A DNA stretch of 64,000 nt from positions 496,001 through 560,000 of the forward strand of contig CAWIEX010000002.1 in assembly GCA_963835295.1 (NCBI GenBank), written 5' to 3'. Positions 21,325-29,153 of this stretch are shown here, piece after piece (within the stretch, counting starts at the first letter, position 1; each line of letters begins with the position of its first letter). Source of the DNA: JAOPZW01 sp963835295 (GTDB lineage Bacteria > Actinomycetota > Thermoleophilia > Solirubrobacterales > Solirubrobacteraceae). The translations under genes were made by a program, and so were the position numbers. The notes beneath the pieces were generated by a model. The model was not told the origin of the DNA, searched no databases, and worked only from the letters and a program-made list of their open reading frames with translations.

Positions 21325-22659
21325 CTAGCCCGCCGCCGCCATCTTCTCGTTGGCATCGCTCAGCGCAGACTTGACCTGCGCCTCCGTGACGTTGCCCTTG
21401 CTCGCCGCGGTGGCCACGAGGCCCTTCACCGCCGCGCCGATGAACTGCTCCATCTGCCCCTCCTGCGCGATCTCGGGCATCGGGGCCGCGTGATCGGCGA
21501 GGATGGAGTTGTAGGTCTTCAGGTTCGGCGAGCTGAACGCCGGGTCTTCCTGGGCCGCCTTGACGACGGGCAGGCTGTTGAACTGCTGGTTGAGGGCCAC
21601 CTGCTCGGCGGGGGAGGTCAGGAACTTCACGAAGGCCAGCGCCGCGTCCTTGTGCTTGGTGTTCTGGAACACCGACACGTTGATGCCGGCCACGTGGGTC
21701 ATGATCGGGTTGCTCGACCCGTCCAGGACGGGGACGTCCGCCACGGCGAAGTCCTTCATCCCGGCGGCCTTGAGGTTGTTCTCCGTGTTGTTCTGGGAGA
21801 TGAGCATGCCCGTCTTGCCCTTGGCGAACAGGTCGCTCGCCTCGGGGCCCTGGGCGTAGGTCGCGTCGTTGGGCCTGACGACCTTGTTCGCGCCGATGAG
21901 GTCGACGTAGGCCTTGACCGCCTTGACCTCCTCGGGCGAGTCGAACTGCGGCTTGTCACCGGCGAACAGGTCGTGCTTGAGCTGCTGGCCGAGGATGAAC
22001 GCGAAGTGCGCGCCCTCGCTGATGGAGCCGCCCTCGAGGGTGACGCCGTACTGGTCGGGCGGCTTGGTCAGCTTCTTGGCGTCCGCCACGAACTCCGACC
22101 ACGTCTTGGGCGGCGAGCTGATGCCCGCCTGCTTGAACAGCTTCGTGTTGTAGAACAGCGTGTACGCGAGCCCATAGAGCGGGACCGAGGTCGGGTCCTT
22201 GCCCGGGGCACCGGTGGCCGAGAACGACGTGGACAGGAACTTGTCCTTGCCGCCGATCTGGCCGAGCGTCCCGCCGTCGAAGGGCAGGAACGCGCCCGTC
22301 GCCTGCAGCGACGCCGACCACGTGTTGCCGATGTTCAGGACGTCAGGGCCCTTGCCGCTCGTGGTGGCGGCCGTGATGTTGTTGAAGAGGTCAGCCCAGC
22401 CGATGACCCTGAGGTTCACCTTCACGCCCGTCTGCGCTGTGAACTTCTCGAGCTCGGGCTTGAGCAGCTTGTAGTCGCTGGGGACGTCCTTGGCCTGGTT
22501 GGACGCCCAGTAGGTGATCGTCTGACCCTTCAGGCTCTTGGTGCCCGCCGTCGTCGAGGACGACGACGAGCTCTTGTCGTTGCTGCCGCCACAGGCCGAG
22601 ACGACCAGGGCGACTATGACTGCGACGAGCCAGGGGGCCGTCGCGAGCTTCCTGCGCAT
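21325..22659 (-). CDS. Sugar ABC transporter substrate-binding lipoprotein
   Basis: A 444-residue extracellular solute-binding protein (family 1). The signal peptide MRRKLATAPWLVAVIVALVV ends in the lipobox VSAC, followed by a Ser/Thr linker. Then comes the bilobed fold (TITYWASNQAKD, GKGPDVLNIGNTW, PLYGLAYTLFYN, KGKTGMLISQNNTE). ATG 22659 is set by the strong AGGAGGAGG just upstream; earlier starts would not give a signal peptide. A LacI-family operator-like palindrome lies 18-32 bases upstream of the start. It heads the glucoside operon. Confidence 0.95.
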   Translation of the reverse strand: MRRKLATAPWLVAVIVALVVSACGGSNDKSSSSSSTTAGTKSLKGQTITYWASNQAKDVPSDYKLLKPELEKFTAQTGVKVNLRVIGWADLFNNITAATTSGKGPDVLNIGNTWSASLQATGAFLPFDGGTLGQIGGKDKFLSTSFSATGAPGKDPTSVPLYGLAYTLFYNTKLFKQAGISSPPKTWSEFVADAKKLTKPPDQYGVTLEGGSISEGAHFAFILGQQLKHDLFAGDKPQFDSPEEVKAVKAYVDLIGANKVVRPNDATYAQGPEASDLFAKGKTGMLISQNNTENNLKAAGMKDFAVADVPVLDGSSNPIMTHVAGINVSVFQNTKHKDAALAFVKFLTSPAEQVALNQQFNSLPVVKAAQEDPAFSSPNLKTYNSILADHAAPMPEIAQEGQMEQFIGAAVKGLVATAASKGNVTEAQVKSALSDANEKMAAAG

Positions 22660-22677
22660 GTTTGTCCTCCTCCTGCG

Positions 22678-22691
22678 CGAAAACGATTTTG
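22678..22691. promoter_or_regulatory. LacI-family operator before the sugar-binding protein gene
   Basis: CGAAAACGATTTTG matches the perfect palindrome at 23789 in 12 of 14 positions and has the CG centre of LacI-family sites. It lies between the binding-protein gene and the end of the lacI gene. Repression of the uptake operon by the neighbouring regulator, relieved by a glucoside, is the natural inference. Confidence 0.7.
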
Positions 22692-22738
22692 GTGAGGTCG
22701 CTCCCGTCGTGATACCGGTGCCGTCCGCCACCCCCTTG

Positions 22739-23788
22739 CTAGGCCCCTGAGGGGGGCGCTGTGGTTGACCCGCGGACGACGAGCTCGACGGGCAGGGTGA
22801 CGGCGTCGGGCTCATCGCCCTTGCCGCCGATCAGCGCGATGAGCGCGCGTCCGGCCTCGGCCCCCAGGCCGGCCTTGTCCTGGCGCAGCGTGGTGAGCGG
22901 CGGATGGACGTGGCCGGCGAGCTGGATGTCGTCGAAGCCGACGATCGACATGTCCTGCGGCACGCTGCCCCCGGCCTCGGTCACGGCGCGGGCCGCGCCG
23001 AGGGCCATGAGGTCGGAGGCCGCGACCACCGCGGTCGGGGGCTCGAGCAGCGCGAGGAGACCAGTCATCGCGCGATGCCCGCTCTCCACGTAGAAGTCCC
23101 CGTAGGCGACGTACTCGTCGCGGTAGGCGAGGCCGAGAGCCTGGACCTCGGTGCGGTAGGCGCGCAGGCGCTCGGCGCCCGGCGCCGTGTCGAGCAGGCC
23201 GGTGATGGTGGCGATCCGCCGGTGTCCGAGCTCGTGCAGATGCCGCATGGCCAGGGCGATCCCGGACTGGTTGTCCGAGATCACGTACTCGGTCGCGGGA
23301 CCCACGAGCTCGACGTCGACGCCCACGCAGGGCAGCTCGGAGCGGACCAGGCGGCGGACCTCGGGGTCCTCGGGATCGACGTCCATGAGCACGACGCCGG
23401 CGACGTTGTGGTGGCGCGCGCGCTTGAGGAAGGAGTGGTCGCCGTAGCCGTTGCCGGGTCGCTCGCTGGCGAAGAGCAGCAGGTCGTAACCTCCGGCGCC
23501 GATCGCGTCCTTGAGCCCGACGAGCACCTCGTAGAAGAAGGGGTTGCTGAACGGATCCGGGTGGCCCTCACCGGTCTCGAGGAAGACGCCGATCAGATGC
23601 GAGCGCTGCGTGACGAGGCTGCGGGCCGCGGCCGCCGGGGTGTAGTCGAGCTCCTGCGCCAGGCGGACGATCCGCTCGCGCGTCTCGGGGTTGACGTCCG
23701 TGTAGCCGTTCAGCGCCCGGGAGACCGTGCCGATCGACACGCCGCTCAGGCGGGCCAGCTGTCGGATTGTCACTCTCTGATCGGTCAT
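22739..23788 (-). CDS. LacI-family transcriptional repressor of the glucoside operon
   Basis: A 349-residue regulator. The N-terminal helix-turn-helix with hinge (TIRQLARLSGVSIGTVSRALNGYTDVNPETRERI, shown here in parts) is followed by the periplasmic-binding-like effector domain (GVFLETGEGHPDPFSNPFF, VVAASDLMALGAARAV, MSIVGFDDIQLAGHVHPPLTT). ATG 23788 gives the exact family start (MTDQRVTIRQL). A perfect operator abuts the start codon, indicating autoregulation. It lies upstream of the transporter and glucosidase genes on the same strand. The ligand is unknown but probably a beta-glucoside. Confidence 0.95.
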   Translation of the reverse strand: MTDQRVTIRQLARLSGVSIGTVSRALNGYTDVNPETRERIVRLAQELDYTPAAAARSLVTQRSHLIGVFLETGEGHPDPFSNPFFYEVLVGLKDAIGAGGYDLLLFASERPGNGYGDHSFLKRARHHNVAGVVLMDVDPEDPEVRRLVRSELPCVGVDVELVGPATEYVISDNQSGIALAMRHLHELGHRRIATITGLLDTAPGAERLRAYRTEVQALGLAYRDEYVAYGDFYVESGHRAMTGLLALLEPPTAVVAASDLMALGAARAVTEAGGSVPQDMSIVGFDDIQLAGHVHPPLTTLRQDKAGLGAEAGRALIALIGGKGDEPDAVTLPVELVVRGSTTAPPSGA

Positions 23789-23802
23789 CAAAAACGTTTT
23801 TG
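23789..23802. promoter_or_regulatory. Perfect LacI-family operator at the lacI start
   Basis: CAAAAACGTTTTTG is a 14-base perfect palindrome with a central CG, typical of LacI/GalR sites, in otherwise GC-rich DNA. It touches the lacI ATG. Binding there would repress the regulator's own gene. Confidence 0.75.
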
Positions 23803-23930
23803 GAACTGCGGTGCGCAGTCTAACCACATCAAGGCGGGCGTTGTCAAGGTCGGGGGCCGATTTCGGCGCCGTCGCGCGCCGGCCACGAGCTCTGCAGCCG
23901 CGACGCGATGTCCGCCCTACTCTCTGCGTC

Positions 23931-24701
23931 GTGACCGGCGACGCGGTTGGCGTGGTGGCGGCGACGACGCTCGCCTCCGGCGTGGAGTTCGTGGAGGCGC
24001 TGACCATCGTGCTCGCGATGGGGACGACCCGCGGCTGGCGCTCGACCCTGATCGGCGTCGGCGCCGCGCTGGCGGCGCTCGCGGTCATCACGGCGCTGGC
24101 CGGCTACGCGCTGAGGTCCTGGCTGCCCGAGGCCTTGCTGCAGCTCGTCGTGGGCTCGCTGCTGCTCATCTTCGGCCTGCAGTGGCTGCGCAAGGCGATC
24201 CTGCGCGCCGCCGGCCTCAAGGCGCTGCACGACGAGGAGGACACCTTCCGCGAGGAGGTGGAGGCCGCGCGCGCCGCCGGCGAGGAGCGCCGCCTGGGCC
24301 TCGACTGGTTCGCCTTCGTGGTGAGCTTCAAGGGCGTCTTCCTCGAGGGCCTCGAGATCGTCTTCATCGTCATCACCTTCGGGCTCAACGCCGACTCGAT
24401 CGCGCTGGCGACGGTCGGCGCCGCGATCGGCGGCGTGATCGTCCTCGCCGCCGGGCTGGCGCTGCACAAGCCGCTCGCCCGCGTGCCCGAGAACACGATC
24501 AAGTTCGTCGTCGGCCTGTTGCTCAGCACCTTCGGCACCTTCTGGGCCGTAGAGGGGCTCGGCTGGTTCGGCCCCGACGACGCGAGCCTGCGCTGGCCCG
24601 GCGGCGACGCCGCCCTGCTGGTGCTGCTGGCGGCCTGGTGCGCGCTGGCCTGGGCGACGGTCAAGCTGCTGGCGCCGCGCGCGCGGCAGGAGGTCGCGTA
24701 G
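23931..24701 (+). CDS. Polytopic membrane protein with two internal repeats (COG4280-like)
   Basis: A 256-residue protein with about seven hydrophobic helices. Two copies of an acidic helix motif are visible: GVEFVEALTIVLAMG near the N-terminus and KGVFLEGLEIVFIVITFG near residue 140. These suggest a duplicated fold with paired Glu residues facing a transport path, reminiscent of cation or iron permeases. A charged loop (HDEEDTFREEVEAARAAGEE) separates the halves. GTG 23931 begins the first helix. No substrate is known to me. It is coupled to the small membrane protein downstream (TAGTG). Confidence 0.7.
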   Translation: MTGDAVGVVAATTLASGVEFVEALTIVLAMGTTRGWRSTLIGVGAALAALAVITALAGYALRSWLPEALLQLVVGSLLLIFGLQWLRKAILRAAGLKALHDEEDTFREEVEAARAAGEERRLGLDWFAFVVSFKGVFLEGLEIVFIVITFGLNADSIALATVGAAIGGVIVLAAGLALHKPLARVPENTIKFVVGLLLSTFGTFWAVEGLGWFGPDDASLRWPGGDAALLVLLAAWCALAWATVKLLAPRARQEVA

Positions 24702-24922
24702 TGCGGTTCGTGAAGGGCTTCGGGCGCTTCTGGTGGGACTTCATCGTCGGCGACGACTGGCGCATCGCCGCCGGGGTGGTCGTCGTCCTCACCGCCGGCG
24801 CGCTGCTGGTGGCCAACACGAGCGCACCCGACGGCCTCGTCGCCGCGCTCGTCGCGGTCGGCATCGTCGTCGTGGCCATCGGCAGCATCGCCGCGTCGGC
24901 TCTGCGGGCGCGGGGGCGCTGA
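24701..24922 (+). CDS. Small two-helix membrane protein
   Basis: A 73-residue protein. An amphipathic N-terminus (VRFVKGFGRFWWDFIVGDDW) is followed by two hydrophobic helices and an Arg-rich end. The GTG start shares one base with the previous stop and follows a clean AGGAGG, so it is almost certainly translated. It is probably an accessory subunit of the preceding membrane protein. I do not recognise the family. Confidence 0.75.
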   Translation: MRFVKGFGRFWWDFIVGDDWRIAAGVVVVLTAGALLVANTSAPDGLVAALVAVGIVVVAIGSIAASALRARGR

Positions 24923-24939
24923 GCCGCCACAATGCGCGC

Positions 24940-25326
24940 ATGACCCGCGACGAGGACCTCAACGTCGTCGGCGGCGAGCTACTGGCCTGCTCGCGCGACC
25001 CGGTGACCGGCTTCTACCGCGACGGCTGCTGCGCGACGGGGCCCGAGGACGTCGGCAGCCACACGGTCTGCTCGGTCATGACGGCCGAGTTCCTCGAGTT
25101 CAGCGCCGTCGCCGGCAACGACCTCTCGACTCCGCGCCCGGAATGGGGCTTCCCGGGGCTGTCGCCCGGCGATCGCTGGTGCGTGTGCGCGGCGCGCTGG
25201 CTCGAGGCCCACGCAGCCGGCTGCGCGCCGGCGGTGGTCCTCGGCGCGACGCACGCGCGCGCGCTCGAGGTGGTGGGCATCGAGGACCTCCTCGCCCACG
25301 CCGCGCAGGTCGACTCCGTCGAGTAG
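24940..25326 (+). CDS. DUF2237 family protein
   Basis: A 128-residue conserved protein. The family signature is strong: NVVGGELLACSRDPVTGFYR, DGCCATGPEDVGSHTVC, MTAEFLEFS, GNDLSTPRPEWGFPGL and GDRWCVCAARWLEA. Cysteines in DGCC and WCVC and the conserved His are retained. Function is not established. It ends 15 bases from the convergent FG-GAP gene. Confidence 0.92.
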   Translation: MTRDEDLNVVGGELLACSRDPVTGFYRDGCCATGPEDVGSHTVCSVMTAEFLEFSAVAGNDLSTPRPEWGFPGLSPGDRWCVCAARWLEAHAAGCAPAVVLGATHARALEVVGIEDLLAHAAQVDSVE

Positions 25327-25341
25327 CGGCCTCGCGCCGCG

Positions 25342-27066
25342 TCAGGCGGTCGCCGGGCCGGCGCCGTTGCGCAGCAGGCTGCCGCGCCCCGTCGGCCACG
25401 GCAGGCAGTTCGTGCCCGAGCCGGGCACGCGATAGACGTCGAGGCCGTGGTCGAAGCTCGAGAGGACGATCTCCAGGCGCCCGTCGCCATCGAGGTCGGC
25501 GATCGACGGCGCCGCCGGGACGCCGATGCCGTTGCCGTCGCTGCCCTGGTGGCGCAGGCGGATGTCGAAGAGCTTGCGCCCGGCGGCGGAGAGCACCACG
25601 AGGCGCCCCGAGCGCGGCGCGAGCGCGTAGGTGCCGAAGACGAGCTCAGGCGCGCCGTCGCGATTGAGGTCGGCGGCGACGACCTCTGAGGCGAAGGTCT
25701 TGGGCTTGCCGTGGGCGTAGTCATAGCGCCACAGGCGCCTGCCGGTCGGGCCGACCGCGTAGACCGCGCCGTCGGCGACCGGGGCGACGATCTCCGGCCG
25801 ACGATCGCCGCTGATGTCGACCACGGTCGGAGCGGGGATGGCGCTCGGCGGGTAGTAGTCGCTCGGGCCGCGCACCGCCGGCTTGCGGGTCAGCGGCAGG
25901 TTGGTGAAGCCGCGGTGGCGCCGAGCCGAGCGCGCGCCGCCGTTCTGCGCGCCGTCGAGGACCATGAAGGCGTAGTTCTGCGTCTCGTAGGGCTCCTTCA
26001 TCTCGGCGTTCGGCAGCCCGACGACCTCGTTGTGGCCGTCGCCGTCGAGGTCGGCCACGGACGGGGGCGACGCGGTCCATTGCAGCCAGCGCGTCTTGCG
26101 CACGTCGGGCCACGGGCCGACGTGGCGGTGATACTGGTTGGCCTCCACGGACGGGCTCAGCCAGCGTATGAACTGCCCCCACCCCAGCCGGGCGCCCAGA
26201 TGATCGCTCTGGCGGTTGGTGAACCACGGCGAGGCCAGCACCGACGTCCCGTCGTGGTTGAAGACGTTGATCTGGTGGTTGTCGAAGGTGACGACGATCT
26301 CGAGCTGCGGGTCATCGTCGAGGTTGCCGATGCCGACGTTCTCGCCGTAGGCGCCGTAGCCGTGGTTGCCGACGCCGTTGAAGTCGGCGTCGTTGCCGGG
26401 CCCGGGCAGCGCGTTGTAACGCGGCCACGCCGGCGTCGCACCCGCCGGTTGGTACGGGTGGCCCGCGGCGTCGAAGACGAAGACCTGCGACCCGGTCTGT
26501 GATGTGTTGGTCGTGGTCACCACGACCTCGACCTTGCCGTCGCCGTCGAGGTCGGCCGCCGCAAGGCCGCGCGCCTCGGGGCACTGCCCGCCGCTGCACG
26601 TCGATGCGGGCCACCCGGGCTTGACCTGGAGCTGGCCGCCGACCAGGTCGTACGCCGCGACCGTCCCCTCGTTGCCGCCCACGACGATCTCGGGCACCTT
26701 GTCGCCGTCGAGGTCGGCGACGACGCCGGGCGCGTAGACGCGCCCCTTGGTCGCCGTCCCCTTGCCGAGCAGGTGGCCGTTGGCGTCGAAGACGAAGGTC
26801 GAGTAGTCGGGCGCGACGATCTCGAGCCTGCCGTCGCCGTTGAGGTCGACGAGCCCGGGCGAGGAGAACCAGCCGGTCTCTCCGGTGGCGATATGGCGCA
26901 CGAGGCGCGGAGCCGAGACCTTGGCCTTGTGCTTGGTCCTCACGCAGCCCTGGGCCGCCGCGTCGGCCGCGGGGGTGGCGCTCGAGCTGCCGGCCATGGT
27001 CAGCGAGGCCAGGGCGACGAGCGCCACGACCACGACCCGGCGCGACCGGTGCGAGCCCCGTCGCAT
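25342..27066 (-). CDS. Secreted FG-GAP/VCBS-repeat beta-propeller protein
   Basis: A 574-residue exported protein. An N-terminal signal peptide (RRVVVVALVALASLTMAG) is followed by repeated calcium-loop motifs of the integrin-alpha type: DLNGDGRLEIVA, DLDGDKVPEIVVGG, DLDGDGKVEVVV, DLDGDGHNEVVGL, DISGDRRPEIVA, DLNRDGAPELVFG and DLDGDGRLEIVLS. These form a beta propeller likely to bind calcium and mediate surface contacts. No enzymatic domain is seen. ATG 27066 gives a standard leader. Confidence 0.9.
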   Translation of the reverse strand: MRRGSHRSRRVVVVALVALASLTMAGSSSATPAADAAAQGCVRTKHKAKVSAPRLVRHIATGETGWFSSPGLVDLNGDGRLEIVAPDYSTFVFDANGHLLGKGTATKGRVYAPGVVADLDGDKVPEIVVGGNEGTVAAYDLVGGQLQVKPGWPASTCSGGQCPEARGLAAADLDGDGKVEVVVTTTNTSQTGSQVFVFDAAGHPYQPAGATPAWPRYNALPGPGNDADFNGVGNHGYGAYGENVGIGNLDDDPQLEIVVTFDNHQINVFNHDGTSVLASPWFTNRQSDHLGARLGWGQFIRWLSPSVEANQYHRHVGPWPDVRKTRWLQWTASPPSVADLDGDGHNEVVGLPNAEMKEPYETQNYAFMVLDGAQNGGARSARRHRGFTNLPLTRKPAVRGPSDYYPPSAIPAPTVVDISGDRRPEIVAPVADGAVYAVGPTGRRLWRYDYAHGKPKTFASEVVAADLNRDGAPELVFGTYALAPRSGRLVVLSAAGRKLFDIRLRHQGSDGNGIGVPAAPSIADLDGDGRLEIVLSSFDHGLDVYRVPGSGTNCLPWPTGRGSLLRNGAGPATA

Positions 27067-27125
27067 GGCCGGCACCCTAGCGCCGCGACCCCGGCCCTCG
27101 CGGGCCGGGTCGCGGCGGGGCACGC

Positions 27126-27410
27126 TCAGGCGGGAGCCGCGGCGACGGGCGCCGTGTCGGGCTCGGCGTCGGCGGGCATGAGGATCCACGCGACGACGTA
27201 GGCGATCGGCGTGAAGGTGAGGACCGCGACGGCGCCGATGATGCGCGCCACGAGCGGGTTGAGGTCGTAGCGGCGGGTGTAGGCGGCGACGACGCCGCCC
27301 AGTATGCGGCCCTCGCGGGGCCGCGACAGGCCCTTCTCGGCGAACCATGCACGGGCTCCGGCGAGCGAGGCGTCGTGGGCGTCGGCCTTGTGATCTGCGG
27401 TGGTGGTCAT
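27126..27410 (-). CDS. PspC-domain membrane protein
   Basis: A 94-residue protein. A hydrophilic N-terminus (~1-30) leads into a PspC domain: LSRPREGRILGGVVAAYTRRY followed by NPLVARIIGAVAVLTFTPIAYVVAWILMP. PspC-like proteins sense membrane stress or anchor phage-shock systems. No pspA is nearby. ATG 27410 is the first good start. Confidence 0.85.
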   Translation of the reverse strand: MTTTADHKADAHDASLAGARAWFAEKGLSRPREGRILGGVVAAYTRRYDLNPLVARIIGAVAVLTFTPIAYVVAWILMPADAEPDTAPVAAAPA

Positions 27411-27537
27411 TGCGGGTTGTCTCTCTGTTCTCCGGGACGGGCCGGGTTCGATTGCGTGCGACAACCATCGCCTGTCCACGTCTCGTCGCCCAGTGGGACA
27501 ACCGCCGGCCGGCCGGGAGCCAGCCGGTGGTCATCCC

Positions 27538-27888
27538 CTAAGGGTCATCCCGGGGTGGCGGCGCTTCCCCGGCGTCCGCCGCGCGCTCGGAGGCAGCGAT
27601 CTCGCGGTCGATGCTGCCCTGCTCGCGCGCGTCGTGAGCATGACCGCGCGCGTCGCCGGCCTTCGCGCGCGCGACCCGCTCGCGCTCGCGCTCCTCCGCG
27701 GTGCCCTCGCGCTCGTCGGCCAGCCGCTCGCGCTCGTCGGCCAACCGCTCGCGCTCGTCGGCCATCTGCTCGCGCCGGTTCGCGGTCTGCTCGCGCTGGT
27801 CCGCCCGCCACTCGCGCGTCTCCGCTGAGCGCTCGCGATCCTTCACGCGGCGCTCGCGCTCCTCGCTGGCGCGCGGATCCTCGGCCAC
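27538..27888 (-). CDS. Arg/Glu-rich heptad-repeat coiled-coil protein
   Basis: A 116-residue, very charged protein made almost wholly of short repeats such as MADERERLADERERLADERE, predicted to form one long alpha-helical coiled coil, with a Pro-rich end. There is no signal peptide or known domain. The start is GTG 27888. The DNA has three near-identical 21-base tandem copies. The composition could also arise from a non-coding low-complexity tract, but a long open frame with a consistent heptad argues for a real gene. Confidence 0.6.
   Translation of the reverse strand: MAEDPRASEERERRVKDRERSAETREWRADQREQTANRREQMADERERLADERERLADEREGTAEERERERVARAKAGDARGHAHDAREQGSIDREIAASERAADAGEAPPPRDDP
27706..27768. 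repeat. 21-bp tandem repeat (three copies) in the coiled-coil gene
   Basis: Three tandem copies of a 21-base unit (CTCGCGCTCGTCGGCCANCNG) encode one seven-residue heptad each. The length equals exactly one coiled-coil heptad, so copy number could change without a frameshift. Confidence 0.7.
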
Positions 27889-28063
27889 CGCCCAAGTCTC
27901 TCACGCGGCGGCGCGACCGCCGCCATCTCGCTCGCCCCAGGCCCGTGTCACGTCATCAGATGCACGGCATTCTTGTCTTCGAGGAGCATGTCCGTTCAGG
28001 CACCGGCCGCGAGGAGAACGCAACGGCGGTCCGTTCCGGGACGAGCCGGTGTCCTTATCCGTG

Positions 28064-29092
28064 ATGACCGCGACCGAAAAGCCGATGAGTGATGCCGTGC
28101 TCGCACGGGCGCGCGCGGGCGACGAGGCCGCGTTTCGCGAGCTCACCGAGCCCCACCGGCGCGAGCTGCAGCTGCACTGCTACCGCATCCTCGGCTCGGT
28201 GCACGACGCCGAGGACATGGTGCAGGAGGCGCTCCTGGCCGCCTGGCGGGGCCTCGAGGCGTTCGAGGGCCGCGCGACCGTGCGCTCCTGGCTCTACACG
28301 ATCGCGACCAACCGCTGCCTGAACGCGCTGCGCGCCCGATCGCGCCGCCCCCGGGAGGTGGCGGTCATGGCAGGCCTGCTCGAGCCCACACGCCGGGCCG
28401 AGCCCGTCTGGCTCGAGCCCTACCCCGACACCCTGCTCGAGAGCGTCCCGGACCGCGCCCCGGGCCCGGCGGCGCGCTACGAGGCCCGGGAGTCGGTCGA
28501 GCTGTCGTTCATCGTCGGCCTGCAGCACCTGCCGCCGCGCCAGCGCGCCGCGCTGGTCCTCGGCGACGTGCTCGGCTTGCGCACCGCCGAGGTCGCCGAG
28601 ATGCTCGACACCGGCGAGGCCTCGGTCAAGGGCGCCCTGCAGCGCGCCCGCGCGACGCTCCGCGCGCGGCTGCCGGCCGCCGACCGCGAGCGCGCGCCGC
28701 AGCCGAACTCCGCCAGCGAGCGCCGACTGGTCGGGCGCTTCGCCGACGCCGTCCTCAGCGGCGACGTCGACGCCATGGTCACCCTGCTCACCGACGACGC
28801 GCTGCTCACGATGCCGCCCCAGCCGCTCGAGTACCAGGGGCACGACGCGATCACCACCTTCATGCGCCAGCGCGCGGAGGTGCGCGGCGCGCCGCTGCGC
28901 TTCGTGCGGACCCGCGCCAACACCCAGCCGGCGTTCGGCTGCTACCTACCGCAAGCGCACACCGCGACCGCCCGCCCGTACGGGCTGTTCGTGCTGACAC
29001 TCGAGGGCGACGCGATCGCGGGGATCACCTGGTTCTCCGACACCGGCCTCTTCGGCCACTTCGGGCTTCCAGAGACCCTGCCGAGCCACTGA
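28064..29092 (+). CDS. ECF sigma factor with C-terminal SnoaL-like domain (SigG/SigX5 type)
   Basis: A 342-residue extracytoplasmic-function sigma factor. Region 2 (FRELTEPHRRELQLHCYRIL, DAEDMVQEALLAAWRGL, SWLYTIATNRCLNAL) and region 4 (LQHLPPRQRAALVLGDVLG, TAEVAEMLDTGEASVKGALQ) are followed by an NTF2/SnoaL-like extension (~210-340). In related ECF groups this extension regulates activity instead of an anti-sigma factor. No anti-sigma gene is adjacent, consistent with that. ATG 28064 is used; ATG 28085 is also possible. Confidence 0.92.
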   Translation: MTATEKPMSDAVLARARAGDEAAFRELTEPHRRELQLHCYRILGSVHDAEDMVQEALLAAWRGLEAFEGRATVRSWLYTIATNRCLNALRARSRRPREVAVMAGLLEPTRRAEPVWLEPYPDTLLESVPDRAPGPAARYEARESVELSFIVGLQHLPPRQRAALVLGDVLGLRTAEVAEMLDTGEASVKGALQRARATLRARLPAADRERAPQPNSASERRLVGRFADAVLSGDVDAMVTLLTDDALLTMPPQPLEYQGHDAITTFMRQRAEVRGAPLRFVRTRANTQPAFGCYLPQAHTATARPYGLFVLTLEGDAIAGITWFSDTGLFGHFGLPETLPSH

Positions 29093-29153
29093 GGCGGGGC
29101 GGGCGGCGGGCCCAGCAGAACCGTCGTGCCGCGTCCTCTACGCTCGCCGGGTC

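Noticed and set aside
27700..27790. Regularly spaced repeats that could suggest a CRISPR array
   Set aside because: Units are contiguous 21-mers with no unique spacers and encode a coiled-coil heptad. No cas genes are present.
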